Assembly: GCA_963920635.1 (NCBI GenBank)
Contig: OY987300.1
Coordinates: 82,127,899 to 82,191,898, forward strand
DNA length: 64,000 nt
Source: Pseudeuparius sepicola
Taxonomy: Eukaryota; Arthropoda; Insecta; Coleoptera; Anthribidae
Direction of reading: 5' to 3'
In this document: positions 1 to 17,162 of the stretch, piece by piece
Numbering within the stretch: position 1 is the first letter of the stretch
Layout of the letters: the number at the start of each line of letters is the position of its first letter
Made by a program: the position numbers and the translations under genes
The notes under the pieces: generated by a model
Seen by the model: only the letters and a program-made list of their open reading frames with translations
The model's database searches: none
What the model was told of the DNA's origin: nothing

Positions 1-655
1 CGCCTAATCATTTTTGTTTGAAAGGACTTCAAAAACCGCTTCTTTTGACCTTCCCGCCATTTTCAAAATGCAAGTCCAGGGACGGCTGCGATTTTTTTAT
101 ACCCCCCATTTTCACGAAAACCATTTTGCGATTTTTTTATTTAAAATCAGACCCCACAGAATACCCCAAAACCCCCACATACAAAATCTGATCAAAAAAC
201 ATACAGTAAATTCCATTCTGTAGGGTGTCAAAGTTGAGCAAAATAGGAATTTTAAAGATATCTGGCGAGTCAAGTGTGCCATAATGGAATCCCTATCTGT
301 AAAAATATTTATGTGTTTTGTAAAGCAAAATGTCCCATTCAATTTGAAGTGTCACACTTGTCCGTTTGTTCTGTATTTACTTTAAAAAAATTAAGAAAAA
401 ATATTGGCAATATTTGTAGTTGACATAATAAGATCTAGTTACCCATGGAAATAATGCAATGATAATGATAGCGCCTTAGACAAGGAAAGAGAGGCGACAC
501 CGCGCTTACCTACCCTGCCGTGTATAGATTTTGTTACGTCGTTTTGAACGGCGGCCATTTTATATGTGGCAGACAAAGCGAGTACGTTGTGAGTTAATGT
601 CGTAAATTTTGTGAATTAAACGTAACAGTGATTAAGGGGAAAATATACTCTTACG

Positions 656-726
656 ATGGTGAATTGTTCAGCGTTTGGTTGCAAAAGCAGAAGTGAAAAG
701 CAAGATCCCGGGATTTCGTTTCACAG
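656..726 (+). CDS. THAP-domain first coding exon (orphan)
   Basis: The exon encodes MVNCSAFGCKSRSEK followed by QDPGISFH and ends in phase 2 at a GT donor (CACAG|gtaaaa). The start looks like the N-terminus of a THAP zinc finger (C2CH, DNA binding): Met, then C-x4-C within the first ten residues, then a G-I-S-F-H-R stretch just before the exon end, where THAP proteins usually have an intron. The remaining Cys and His ligands and the AVPTIF-type motif would lie in a later exon, which I could not find downstream. The exon lies 128 bp beyond the last visible PAQR3 exon, on the opposite strand. A diverged copy of this exon and its upstream 180 bp is at 52.87-53.12 kb, so it may belong to a mobile or recently duplicated unit. 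Confidence 0.55.
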
Positions 727-853
727 GTAAAAATTTTAGCTCGTTAATAATAGCTGCATTTTTAGATGCCACCGGCAATTTTAAACGGTCAACTAATTCA
801 TTCGCATCATCCCAATAAACGCATTTTATGGGTTTATCAAAAAAAGAACTTAC

Positions 854-1847
854 CCTTACTAGTGGATTTTCAAATCCGCCCATTTTGAATGCCCAATGAA
901 ACGTTGGGACAACTCCGTACGCTGCCCAGGCAACGAATACGATCATCTTAATATTCGGGTTTATTTGCAGTTTTGGAATTTGCAACGTCATCGCAGCCAC
1001 GAAGATCAAGGTCACCGTAGACATGTAAAATGTCTGCAGGTCCTAAAGAAATGCACCGTGAAAATTTGCCGGAGTTTTATTTAGTTTTCTTACTTGGTCG
1101 CACCAAAAGGCGTAGTATATGCCCGATGCATAGATTGCCATAAGAGATAGGGCTATGCCGAAGAGGTCATATGCCAGAAATAAATCACAGTCTTCTTCAG
1201 ATCGACAAGAAAATGTGTGGTAGAGAGAAGATAATGCCATACACGCCTAAAAATGAACTTATCACGTGATAATAATACCTAATTAAAAATATAAATAAAA
1301 AAATGTAAGATTTGTTGAATTAAGGTAAAGTTAGGCATATCAATTTATTGTACTTGAATCGACCAACTTCTCACCTTTTTAGAACTACGATATTCTTACC
1401 TGAAAACATATTAGCACGGCTCCTACTAACACCTTATCACCAAGCGACGCTTCTATTCTCAGTAAAACTAAATCCCATATTGTTAAAGCTACGAAAAGGA
1501 CTAAACCGAAAATGTGTGACCAAATGTTTATAGTTTCATTCGTCCACCAAAATACACTAAAAAGAATTTAATATATTATTATAAAGTTAAGTTTAAGCAT
1601 ATTGTACATACCTTTCTAAGCATAAATTTGTATTTAAAAGTCCCCTATAACCAGTTAAAATATAAGAATTGTGTTTTAGGTACTCTGGTGCGTTGTCATA
1701 AGTCAACAGTGTTCTAGCCTTTTCATAATATATTTCGTCGTATGATTCTTCTATGCCATCTTCATTTTCGTTGCTGGTTTTTTCCTTGTACAAATCATTG
1801 CTTAGGTCTTCTAGTAAAGACTCTGTATGATCGTGTAGACCGCATGG
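854..1847 (-). CDS. PAQR3: PAQR3-like seven-transmembrane receptor (partial)
   Basis: Four exons are visible on the minus strand: 1847-1612, 1556-1400, 1246-1094 and 1042-854, all with GT-AG borders and matching phases. They encode about 245 residues of the progestin/adipoQ receptor family, an integral membrane family; PAQR3 holds Raf kinase at the Golgi. Visible family motifs in order are YILTGYRGLL, the FWWTNETINIWSH signature, SSLYHTFSCRSEE, the DLFGIAL helix and VAWAAYGVVPTFHW followed by GG. An acidic stretch (TSNENEDGIEE) precedes the domain. The last exon ends at a good donor after NPLVR, so the final one or two helices must lie left of the window. The start codon exon was not identified to the right of 1847. 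PAQR4 or an adiponectin receptor is less likely given the HTFSC and WAAYG motifs. Confidence 0.85.
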
Positions 1848-3296
1848 CTAGAAGAAAGGCAAAATTGAGAAAAAAACAACATTCGTAAGAGTGACAGCTA
1901 CCAAAGATGATGTTTGATGAGACATGATATCTATGGGGATTATTATATTTGTTAACTACATTTTTTAATAACTTTTGGGGCCTAAAATGAATAATGTCAC
2001 CTATACTTTTAGGAGCCAGACATTTTCGTGAGGAATTATCAAAGTGACATGGACATTATAAGCTACATGTGAATGTGAAGTAGATATGAGGGCTATGAGG
2101 CAATGACAACTTTCAGGTCATTTTATTTTCAAACAAATATTTAAGAAAAATTTAAATGAAGGAGGAAAACTTGCCCCATATCTGGCTAACAATTTATTGG
2201 AAACGTAATAGATAACAAAACCTGGAGTACTCTCCAATAAAAGAAAGAACACCGAATATTGTCGATCTGATTTCGCTGGACCAGCTAAGGAAAAAGTTTA
2301 CTTTATCCATGACCTGCTAGATATATCCACGTGCTTGGGACATGCTAAAACTACTAAATTCATCAATGACCATGAATTTATAATAATTTATGTTGATATA
2401 GTTATAGTAGGTATACCTACTTATTTTTTGGTATATCGAGTTTTGTATAGCTAGTGAAAATAGACAATCTACGCAACACAATAATAATTAAAATAAGTAA
2501 CTATGAACGATAAGTAATATAGACACAACATAAATAGGTACGATAATTTTTCCACTAAATGTTCATCTACCTTTTTCAGGTACCTACCTACTTAAATAAT
2601 ATTAAAATTTTTCTATGGTAATCAGTAATTTTATAAATAGGGATACAATGGTACAATAATTTATTTCCTACCAATTATTAAACTTTGGAATCCTCTCTAC
2701 AAACCAACAAATAATTTCCTACTTACATAATATTCACTGATGCGAACAAAGAAATTTGTAAGCAGGTATACAATTTTCCCCCAAATAAGCCCGTCACTAT
2801 AATTTGTTCATTGTTATGTAGGTACTTTGAACAAAAAGCTTTCTTTTAATATGCAAGTGTAAGGATTCCCATATAACATTATATCTATATCAACGGTTTT
2901 AATATTTTGGGAGAAGTAATGTTGGAAATAAATAGGTGCATATTTCAATAAACTAATTGGGCACGTTTCCGAATGTGTTTTGAATAAACTATACCTAGAG
3001 GTCATGCCAATTACGTAAATCCTGCTGCTTTGATTGCCATAAAGACCATTGCCATCGACTATGGTCAAGGTAGACTTTTTAATTATGTATTGTTATTGCA
3101 AAATTCATCGCGCCATATTACATATTGCACTGCTATTTTAAATCTTCTTTTTGTACTATTTGCACTGTTTCTTAGATAAATTGTTTTAAGTAAGTATATA
3201 CCTACCAGCTCCCTACTATAATAATATAGCCTAACTCCTAACTTACGGCAAAGGCTATACTATTTTCTGTATTCTTATAAATCTCTTATCAATTAA
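1848..3296. other. Intergenic, no supported gene
   Basis: AT-rich sequence upstream of the PAQR3-like exons. It should hold the gene's 5' exon and promoter, but no ATG-bearing exon with a matching phase could be recognised. Short ORFs here have no coding character. Confidence 0.5.
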
Positions 3297-3646
3297 GTAA
3301 AATAACGGGTATTTCAGCCAAAATCATGAGTTATTTATTCTTTACAATGAACCAATAAGCTTTTGGCCATATTTTTTGGCTTTCGTCAGGGTATTGAAAT
3401 GAATATTGAAAAGTTATGATCCTAATGGATATAAACTTCGAAAAATGGAATAAACAAAGAAATTCAGTAGACAACAACAAATATTTAGAAAACAATTTAT
3501 TCCATTTTTGTTTATATCCATTAGGATCGCAACTTTTCAATATTCATTTCAATACCCTGACGAAGGCCAGAAATATGTCCGAAAGCTTGGTTCATTGTAA
3601 GGAATAAATAACGCACATGATTTTGGCTGAAATACCCGTTATTTTT
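3297..3646. mobile_element. Foldback element, about 150 bp arms
   Basis: The left arm begins AATAACGGGTATTTCAGCC and the right arm ends in its reverse complement, GGCTGAAATACCCGTTATT. The arms stay complementary for about 150 bp with scattered mismatches and meet near 3470. Apparent ORFs on both strands here are products of the palindrome. No transposase is encoded, so this is a MITE-like or foldback element. Confidence 0.85.
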
Positions 3647-4463
3647 CTTCATTAATATCCTTGTACAGCCGTTATTAAAGAAGATCTGTTATTAAATCTC
3701 TTATCCACAAAAATATACGTTACTATTGTATAGTAATGTACCTATCCTATATAGCATTAATTTGTAACTCACATACAAAACTACCAACAAAGTCCTCTCG
3801 AACATATTAGCCAAAACGAAACCTGCCGTACCACTTTCTTTTGCTGTTAATTATTTTTAAAGGAAATTTCTGATAAGTACACATACGACAAATAGAAAAC
3901 GTACATCTCGAACGGAATCTATACTGGCTCGTTCAAAAATGAAAGTGGATACGCTCGAAATTTTCTGTGTATATAAGTAGTCGTTAAAACACGTTGATTT
4001 ATTGCTAACCATCTATAACGAGGAAAATTTTAAATTATAGGAGACAATTAAATAGTAACAAAACCCCTGGATTTTTTATATATATGTATGTGTTGCGGTT
4101 TTATAGCCATATTCATTTTAAAACTTTGAGACATACCTACCTATATTTTTAAATTATCAAAATTATTACAAATACCTATAATCAAATAAATTTCCTGCAG
4201 AATAAAAGTTAAAGGGTATCAGGAACTGTGTAGCCTGTGAAAACGAAACTCTTACTTTCCTCTTGGTTAGTTTTGAACATCAATCCTACTTAATATGCCT
4301 ATGCCTCAATATTATTGCCGGTAACATAGAAATGAGAAAGAAGAAAGTTACGTTCATGGGTCAATCACCTCAATTATTCTATGTATAATAGCAAGTTTCG
4401 TTAGTGGCAATGGCAATTTTAAATAATTCCCGATTTTTTTTGTCATAGATAGGTAACCTACCT

Positions 4464-4920
4464 ACCTATTCAAAATCTCTGAAAGAACTTATTGAAGTCA
4501 CAAAATGACCTATAGGTAATACTTAGAATACAAGTACAGACCTAAGAACTGTTTACCAGAGAATCATTGACATACTTATAAATGTTTTAACTCTCAAGGG
4601 TTCATCCTTTTATATAGGTAAATAAATAATGTCACTCACTTTGCACATGCAACGTCATGTTTCATTTGCATTCCCGATTTCTTTGTCACTGATATAGGTA
4701 TTGAAAATCTCTGAAAGAACTTATTGAGATCACAAAATGACCTATAGGTAATACTAGAATACAAGTACAGAGCTAAGAACTGTTTACCAGAGAATCATTG
4801 ACATACTTATAAATGTTTAACTCTCAAGGGTTCATCCTTTATACAAATTATGTCACTCACCTTGCACATGCAACATGTTTCATTTGCATTGTCGTCACTG
4901 ACCAAGATTTCGTGTTTTGC
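4464..4920. repeat. Tandem duplication, about 235 bp unit, two copies
   Basis: The first unit (about 4464-4700) and second unit (about 4701-4920) share long near-identical runs, including AATCTCTGAAAGAACTTATT, AGAACTGTTTACCAGAGAAT and CTCAAGGGTTCATCC. They differ by small indels. No coding potential was seen. Confidence 0.85.
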
Positions 4921-5934
4921 TATTATCGTCACGGTCATTATGATGCTACAAAACAAAAACAAGACCACATTAATACAGATAAATCTAGGAAGATTAAATT
5001 GTTATTATTAACTGAAGCCAAAGTTCTCAATTATGTTTGGAGAACAGTAAATAATATTCACATGTTACAATATATAACATAGGTACCTATAACTATTCCA
5101 TTGGAAGTCCAGGGTATCTTCCACACATTGAAATATCCGTACAATCGCGTGCGAAAAATATTTTTACAAACAGCGCCAGGTACCTTGGTGATTATACCAC
5201 TAGGTACCCGCTGGTCAATGGAGAGGGTACCACCTGTCTGTGTGGTCGTTAGTATTGGTACTGGGTACCACTCTCCTGTTGAGGATTTTGAAATACTCGC
5301 GGCCTAGATACTACCTATTCTCGCTTTCAGCGAATTTTTTGGTAGTGGGATTATTTTGTTAATTGTATTCACATACATTGTTTGTACTGCGCAAAAAAAT
5401 GGAATAGTTAGGTCATTATTTGAAAATATATCGAAATGTCGAACAAATTATTTTTCTTGAAATCGGCAGTGAAGTGTCTCAAAATCATCAGAAATCGGCA
5501 CTGAAGTAGCGATTTTTGAATAAGTAGGTAGGCCTTGGCGAGATGTAAACATCAAACGTCAGACGCGAGGCCATCGCCCGTCAAAAGTGACCAAATATTC
5601 AAAACCCGGCCAATAAAGGCCCATTTAACTTTTCGTACACACTGCGAAATTGTTACCTAGGTACCTACAGTAGCGCAATCTTTCAGTATAAATATTTTAG
5701 TAGGTTTGAGTACCTATCAATCTATTTGTCATGGAGGCTGCACAACAGGCAGCAGTTTGGAGTTTCTATTGGGAAGCGCCGTGCCTCCTCATACTTATTG
5801 ACCTTTTAGGTTAGAACGATCGTCAAAGTCAAGCAACGCCGCGCGCAGTCGGTTCATGGACGGGTGATCCCCTATGATCATTTTTTTGCCTAATAAAACA
5901 TTTTTTTCCGATTTCAAAAAAATATAATATATTA
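4921..5934. other. Intergenic, no supported gene
   Basis: AT-rich sequence with several GGTACC words. No conserved ORF, RNA gene or clear element was recognised. Confidence 0.4.
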
Positions 5935-5944
5935 TGTACTTCGG

Positions 5945-6030
5945 CACTGAAGTTCTTTTTATGACCCATGTGGTGTATTTGCCTCGGCCGAAGGCCTCGG
6001 CAACTAAATTCCACATGAGTCATAAAAAGT
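5945..6030. repeat. Short imperfect palindrome
   Basis: The run TTCTTTTTATGACCCATGTG on the left is matched in inverted form by CACATGAGTCATAAAAAG on the right, around a GCCTCGGCCGAAGGCC centre. It could form a hairpin of roughly 40 bp per arm. It may be a small MITE. Confidence 0.6.
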
Positions 6031-6487
6031 TGAACTTGATGAGTGCCCTCTGGTACATAAATTACTATTATTTGACATCTTATTTGCTTTATGGTGATGG
6101 GATTTTTTTTTTCAAATGTTTTAATAAAAAGTTTAAGCACAGTGTAAAAATAAATTGCATGCCATTTTTACCAATCATCAGGATCAGGATGGTCACAGAT
6201 CAACGTTAACCAAATTATTTTTTCTTTGTAAATCTTACATTCTTATTTTTAATATAAAAATGTTTCTAGAAAGCATAAAACTATAAACAAAATCATTCAT
6301 GAAAGATATACATATAAGAGAAGAGAAACATTATATCACTGTCGGAATTGACGCAGTTACTAACGTACAATAGAAAAAATATTTACCTGCCAACTTTTGA
6401 CAGCATTATGTTATTCTTCTTCCCTTATTTTCTTTCACTTCATGATGAAATAAATATTATAGGTATTGTTTTTATTTTTATTGTTAT

Positions 6488-7447
6488 TTAATACAAAAAT
6501 ACTTGTTCAACAACATACTCTGAACTACTAGCAAATAAATTACATTTTTCATGCAAATCTGATTTTCTACTTTTCAAATTGCTTATACTAAAAATATTAT
6601 CGTCACAATAAAATATATTAGTAATATCTTGCAAAATTTGAATTAACTTTTCGTCTTTTAACAGTAAACTTTTCTGAAATATTAACTCTACTAATAAACA
6701 GATCCACTGCAGTATTTTTTCTTCTAATAAAAATCTATTATAATTTTCACACAAAATTACATCGGTAATATGTTTTAAAAGCACTACAATATCATTAACT
6801 GTTAAAAAAGAATATAAATAAGATTGTAATGTGACGTTATTAAAAGATTTTTCCAAAATCGTACTTAATAAATTTAAATTTTCTTTACTTCTACCTTCGA
6901 TTTTATTTTGCAACATTTCTATTAAAAATTTTACAATTTTCGCTATATACTTTTCAGGTATTTCCGAAAAGTAATTTACAAATTCTAAAAGTAACGATAC
7001 ATCTCGATTTTCTATAACTTCGGGGAAAACCTTTTGAATAATTTCAAACTCTGAAGTGCCGTCCAATATCTCATTATCTAGTAACTTTTTTATGGGTTTC
7101 TTAGGGCAACTTCTTATGTTTTTTTCGTTATTTTCCCAAAGGATAACTTCGAATTTGTCGTTGTTGAGCTTGTTACCATTTTTATTTTTTGCGCTGAATA
7201 ACATGTGCGATAAGCTTTGTCTTGTCACTATATTATCATCCATTGCCCTTAAATTATTCGCCCTGTCTAATAAACTATTTTTGTGCTTTGTTTCTTCATA
7301 AAACCACTATAAAATTAAAATATGGATAAAACCTATTCAAGATTTTTAAAACAAAATAACCCACCTTGAAAAAACTTCGGAGAAAATTTTTATCCCAAAT
7401 TGGAAAAACGCATATAATAAACCACTTGAAGCTTATTTTTTGGATAC
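6488..7447 (-). CDS. NOL11 C-terminal-like protein (5' end unresolved)
   Basis: The terminal exon at 7306-6488 encodes about 272 residues and ends VVEQVFLY. An upstream exon is likely at 7447-7365 (..FLRSFFK), spliced in frame. NOL11 is a nucleolar SSU-processome protein for pre-rRNA transcription and processing. The match to its helical C-terminus is by motif order: EIPEKYIAKIVKFLIEML (family: DIPE..CLKIFL), LLSTILEKSF..., VNDIVVLLKHI (ITLFLKYL), ILQWICLLVEL (MDWICLLLD) and the short hydrophobic terminus. The N-terminal beta-propeller expected for full-length NOL11 is not visible in the 0.8 kb before effete. Either the gene is short or its start is further away. The N-terminal half is low in complexity (Asn and Lys rich). 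The gene is divergent from effete. Confidence 0.5.
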
Positions 7448-8290
7448 CTATTATATTTTTAAAAAACTTATTTTCTTGGATCCTTAAAAAGCTAGGTTAG
7501 GCACATGTCACAAAATGTCACTTGAAAGACCATAACCATAGAGTAAGCAGTATATATTGGTAGGTTAAATTGAAACTGCGCATGCTGGTGATTATTTCTT
7601 TTGTTTTCATGTGCAAGATACATGATCACTTTAGATCAGTAACCTTTCCTATTGTGAAACCAACTTAACCTAACCTTAGTGTTCTGTGGAGTTTCATTAC
7701 AGAAAATTAAAGTTAGGTTGAATCCAAATATCTAAATCGAATCGAAGTGTAATTGGGCTAGCACAAAATATAATAAAGTAGCCTGATTAAGTTATAGCCC
7801 AGAAATGAAATGGAATTGTAAATGCAATGCGGAAGAGACCTCAAAAATAGATTTTGCCCGCGATGTTTATTGCGTCATCTATCGGCGAAGGCGCTAACGA
7901 CGCTCCATCATTGACATTCTGCCGTTTCTGTCAACCGTCAAAATCGTCGTCATTGCAGCTTCCTGCGTTGCCGACATCGCTGGCGAATCGCCACGGAAGT
8001 GACCAGTCACCTTTATGATTTTCTCGAAGATTAACCCGCGATTTTGAGGCTTCCAAGTAGAAAATACGCGTTTGGAACGGCAGCCGAAGCTCCCCGAAAC
8101 AGTGCGCAGTGAAAAAACCGCATATTCGGCGACCGAAAGTGTTCGGGCCGCGAAAAAAATTGATCATTTGATCCCCGCCGTTCCCGACGTTTTTCGAGCG
8201 AGTGGTGGCCATATTTGTCTGAAAGTCTTTCTTCGGGTTGAGAATAGAATACGGTCCGGTGTTGGTTTTTAGCTCACATTAATATATCAA
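7448..8290. promoter_or_regulatory. Shared upstream region of NOL11-like gene and effete
   Basis: Between the divergent genes lies a stretch containing CTAACCTTAGTGTTCTGTG at about 7670. This is also found at 14.8 kb, so a dispersed repeat reaches into the region. From about 7850 to 8270 the sequence becomes CpG-rich, as expected for the 5' UTR and promoter of a housekeeping gene. No TATA box was evident. Confidence 0.4.
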
Positions 8291-13002
<4,712 letters not shown>

Positions 13003-13216
13003 TGGCCCGGCGCCCGTTAAGCCGACAAAGGGCGGTCGGCCCCGCCCGGGGGGGGTAGGGACGGTGCGCCGCTCTCGGGGAGGGGACTTCCCTCTCGGTC
13101 GTTTGTTTTCTTACCCGTAACACGTTTCTACATGGTGCTTCAGTAACGGCCGGTTTGTTTTTGAAAATATTTCGTTTAAATACAGATTTCATATAAAGTG
13201 AAGTGTTATCCCAAAT

Positions 13217-13433
13217 TCTGGCTGTTTTAAACCGCTTTTTCGTGTAAACATTTCAGGGAAAATACCACTGACTTTTGATTAAAACGATAATCACGTATCG
13301 GTACATTTGAACTACTCCTGGTCTTAACAGTCAGGAGTAGTTCAAATGTACCAACACGCGATTATCGTTTTAATCAAAAGTCACTGGTATTTTTCTGGCA
13401 ATGTTTATACGAAAATGCAGCTTAAAACAGACG
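13217..13433. mobile_element. Near-perfect palindrome of family A ends
   Basis: Arms of about 105 bp meet at 13321-13328. The inner part is GGTACATTTGAACTACTCCT and the outer part contains CTTTTGATTAAAACGATAAT. It is a family A element whose centre has been reduced to a few bases. It lies in the presumed 3' UTR of effete. Confidence 0.85.
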
Positions 13434-14189
13434 GAATTTAGAACTGTGTCGTTTCCGCGTGAAATTTCGAATTGTCGAAATATTCGCCAAAAGCAAACGA
13501 TGGAACTCATTTTTTTTCTATCGAACAGAGATGGAAGTATCGCACTGGAAATCCCCCCACCCGGCTTGGACCGTTCCGGAACTTCCCGGGGCTGCGGGGC
13601 GGCGGCCCCCGATCGCGCACTCACACACTCACCGAATGGGGGGCCGGCGTCGAGTTTTTTTTTTCGTAATCGCCGGAGGTCGCGTTTAAAGTAACAATTT
13701 TTTTGGTTCATTTTCATTTTCTCTCTGGATGCAAAACAAACCCGCAAAAAAACAACCAACAACCTATGAATTGTATTTTTAGTAGCATATTTTTTATCGT
13801 TTAATATATTATTTGTGGTCGTAAGGGACTGTCGGCAGTTTTTTTCTATCCTACAAGAAGTGCGAGTGTAGCCAGGAAGCACTACTACTGTTCAATCTCT
13901 TCTTTTCTCTTTTTTTTTTGTAAAATAAAAATATGCTAGGGTGTAATAATAAAACGCGATTCAGTTCTCATTGTAGTAGCGTCAAACATATTTCAATAAG
14001 TGATAAATTAATCTTAAAACTTAAGTTGTTAAAAAAATGAGAAAAAAATGGCAATGTGTGTTTCATTTAAAAAAAAAAACACTTGTGTCCAATGGAAACG
14101 TCTTTTATTCGAAAAAATATACGCTCTAATAACTTTACAACTTTTTACTATTCGACGACGGACATCGCCAACTCGAAATTTGGGAGGCA
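13434..14189. other. Convergent 3' ends of effete and haspin
   Basis: A GC-rich patch (13550-13660) of unknown meaning lies between the genes. An AATAAA for effete is near 13924 and a minus-strand AATAAA for haspin is near 14104. I see no gene. ORFs in the GC-rich patch look accidental. Confidence 0.4.
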
Positions 14190-16231
14190 TTAAAAGTAGG
14201 CCTCGACAAACTCCTTCGCACCGCCAAAACTCAATATGTCCTCTTTGATATCGCCGAGATGGTCGAGGTACTCCCGGTGTATTTTTCCGTTGCCGTTTTT
14301 GTACCTCAACGCCGAAATGGCCTTGTCGAGAACGTAATGGAGCCACAACAGATTGGTGTACGGGTGGAAACTCTCCCACTCGTTCCTGCGCAAGAGAAAA
14401 CATTGAATAAAGGTTAGAAATCGCCGTCGATAACTTACGAGTTGCGGTCACGCATCAACCTATAAATCTCGAACTGGTAGTCGCCCTCGGCGGTAAATAG
14501 TTCCTCGTCTTGGCCCAGATCATTGTACATAACGACTCCGTCACACTCGATTCTCGACAGTGTAAAGTCTATTATAGATACCTGAAAAAAAAAATCTGTA
14601 GTAATGTGACAACGAATGTATTAAATTTCAGGGTGTCCACTAAATTTCAGCATTAAAATTCCTGGTTGTATAATATTACAATACTTTTATTACCCACCCA
14701 TTACAGAAAACCTAAAAAGTTAGGCAGGGGTGCCGTAACAGAATACCAAAGTAAGGCCACAGAGTACTAACTAAAGTTAGGTGGGTCACAAAACATCAAC
14801 CCGCTAATCCGTACCTAACCTTGGTGTTCTGTGATTTGTAGAGCAAGGGCCAGATTGGAGGCATTCTTGATCATGTTATTCTAACCTAAAATAAAATTTC
14901 CGGCGTTTTCACAATTAGTAGACACCCCAAATTTGATACTCATTTCTAATTTTTGCAAAATTTAAACAAAATTCAATCGACACTTTATTTGACATACCTC
15001 CACTCCTCCTGTGTCGATTTCAATGTCCCTTCCATTCAACTTGAAAGTCACCGACTTCTTCCTGTCGACATTGGTCAACAAGATATTTCCCCAATGCAAA
15101 TCCCTGTGCTCGAAACCCAACGAACTTTCGGCCACTGCCAACGCACAAGCCACCTTCAAAAATAATTTCAGAATCCGGAAAAGACATTCAAAATCACAAC
15201 ACTAGTACCTGTTTAAAGACACAATAAGCTTGCAATGCGTTTGTTAAAATGAAGGCCTCTAAATCCTTGCCCCCATTCGCTAATTCCAGCACGATATACA
15301 GCTGATTGTCGCCAAAAATTTCGGGGGAATCGTTTTCCGAACCTCTCGTTTCATCATAAAGTTCCCAAAGGTCCAACAATCTGTTTGGGTACCTCCCGTA
15401 GGTGCATCGTATTTTTTTCACCTCTGAAAATCCTGTCGTGCTGTTGTTGTTTTCATGACGTAAGTTACTCAATTCGCTAAAAAAATAAAACAGTAAAAAC
15501 GCTACAAAATAAAGGGGAAACCCTTACGTTGCGATTACGATTTCCGATATAATTTCCTCGAAGCGTTTCTGCCGTTCGCCATTAACCATAAGGTCGCCCT
15601 CGATAGGAATAACCTTCATGACGGTAGTGCCGCCCTCGGCATTCCGGAAAAGAAACACCTCCCCGTAAACCCCTTCGCCGATCTTCTGGCAATGCTCCAG
15701 ACGACTAAAAACAACGTTAGTCGCATAAAAATAAAAATGGACCGCGTCTCACCTCTCCGGATAGCATTGTTCGAAAGCCAACGGCTCCACTTGCCCGCAT
15801 TTTCTTAGTACGACCTCCCTGGCGGTGACGGCCCCCTGGAAATCCTCTCTGCCCTTTTCCTTGTGCCCGAACTCATAAATTTCTGCGGTCGGCCCCTCAT
15901 AAACTCCGTGCTGTTGCTCCGGTCCCTCGATTCCGCTTTCCGATGGCTCATAACCAGCGCCTGACGGAAAACCAGCATGCGTGTAGCGTTGGAGAAGCTG
16001 CATACAACGGGATTGGGGCCCCCCTTCGCGAAAATGATCTCTGTGCGTAGCTTGGTTACGACCGCGCGAAAATAAAACTCGGAAAGTGCTGTGCGCTGTC
16101 CCACGAGAATTTAGACACCGACTATCGGGATTATTCCCGGAGGATTTGTTGCGAAACTGGGTTTTTTTGTTGTGCGACGTTTTTTCGGGGAAAGGTGATG
16201 CGTCACCTGCGTCACGCGATGCGAACGTCAA
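14190..16231 (-). CDS. Haspin: Haspin histone H3 Thr3 kinase
   Basis: Six exons (16231-15753, 15704-15528, 15476-15209, 15153-14998, 14581-14439, 14385-14190) join in phase into 472 residues. Haspin phosphorylates histone H3 Thr3 in mitosis to recruit the chromosomal passenger complex to centromeres. Visible are KCGQVEPLAFEQC just before the kinase fold, the glycine loop IGEGVYGEV (about 168-176), Lys190 in VMKVIPIEG, FEHRDLHWGN (catalytic Asp about 326) and IIDFTLSR in place of DFG. DFT resembles the DYT of vertebrate haspin, a hallmark of this divergent kinase. The C-terminus has the haspin block NEWESFHPYTNLLWLHYVLD. The N-terminal region is only about 160 residues, shorter than in vertebrates. 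The start is the first in-frame ATG; a further upstream exon is possible. Confidence 0.93.
14630..14920. repeat. Dispersed repeat in haspin intron 4
   Basis: This intron holds a repeat with internal inverted words: CAGGGTGTCCACTAAATTTC on the left and AATTAGTAGACACCCC on the right. It also carries CTAACCTTGGTGTTCTGTG, which is nearly repeated at 7670. It is probably another short foldback element. Confidence 0.6.
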
Positions 16232-16417
16232 GGAGCGTCGTGTGGTCGCGCGTGCGCCGTCGCTTGCGGGATTGCCGGATCGAGCGATGGGAAAATAGGG
16301 GGAAAGAAGGAAACCGGTTTTTTTTCTGCTTTTCCAATTTGTCTTGGCAGACAGAATTCTTTTTGAAATTTAAAGTGGCATCTGACAAAAACTATTTTTT
16401 TGCATTCCTTGGTCCAA

Positions 16418-16560
16418 AATGGGCGAGTTTTTAAAGTCAACATAAATATGTGATATCCACCAATGCAATGTGATTGGCCGGTTCAAAAATTTCTGCATTT
16501 GCGATTGAATTGATGGATTCCAAAACATATTCGTGTTGACTTTAAAAACTCGCCCAATCA
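16418..16560. mobile_element. Small foldback element, about 35 bp arms
   Basis: Left: ATGGGCGAGTTTTTAAAGTC followed by AACATAAATATG. Right: CATATTCGTGTTGACTTTAA followed by AAACTCGCCCAAT. Total length is about 143 bp. It lies upstream of haspin. Confidence 0.8.
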
Positions 16561-17162
16561 ATAGCAAAAATAACCAACAAAATCATTTGTAAATAAAAAT
16601 AGGAACAAGAAACTATTTATTTATTTATTTTGTTGAATTACTATGGTATCTTAGTCAGTACTGGCCAAATAGAGCTAAAATCTTTTTTTATTATTTTTTT
16701 GCATTCCAAAAAAAGCATAAATGATTTATTAATTTGTGTATTTTGTATTTTTGTTTGTATCTGTGGCAGATACAAACAAATGTCAAGAGACAGTTCTTGC
16801 TTAGAATAAAAAAGGTATTCAAGTGCATAAAAGAAAATTCCGTACAGGGCCGTATTAGTATTTTTCTCAATAAAACAGCATATATCCATATAGTATTTTC
16901 TAGACTTTGCTCATATCTCCGCCACTGGCTATTTGGGGAACTTGGTATTATCACATTTTGTGACACTTGGTCAATGTATTCTGTAGTGTACCAAATTTCG
17001 TTTAAATATCTTTAACGGTTGGAAAAATAAAAAATTAAACGTTATAGAATTTAAGCACCCTGTATCTCGAAAATTATGCGGCTGTGGATAAAAAGCTATA
17101 CAATATAGTCATAGTTTACGGGTTTGTATCACCTGTTGACCTAGAATAAAACTAAATGACCC

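Noticed and set aside
1..475. Possible final PAQR3 exons at the left edge
   Set aside because: No segment matches the expected last helices (RYFPG.., SHQ.WH) on the minus strand; they must lie beyond the window.
13370..13882. 170-codon minus-strand ORF
   Set aside because: It spans a foldback element and a GC-rich patch with no recognisable domain, in the effete 3' UTR.
14700..14830. TTAGG-like words suggesting telomeric repeat
   Set aside because: GTTAGG occurs scattered with other sequence and never as a tandem TTAGG array, here or at 7.5, 20.7 and 34.7 kb.
15805..16104. Alternative 99-codon frame over haspin exon 1
   Set aside because: Only the other frame runs in phase into KCGQVEPLAFEQC and the kinase loop.
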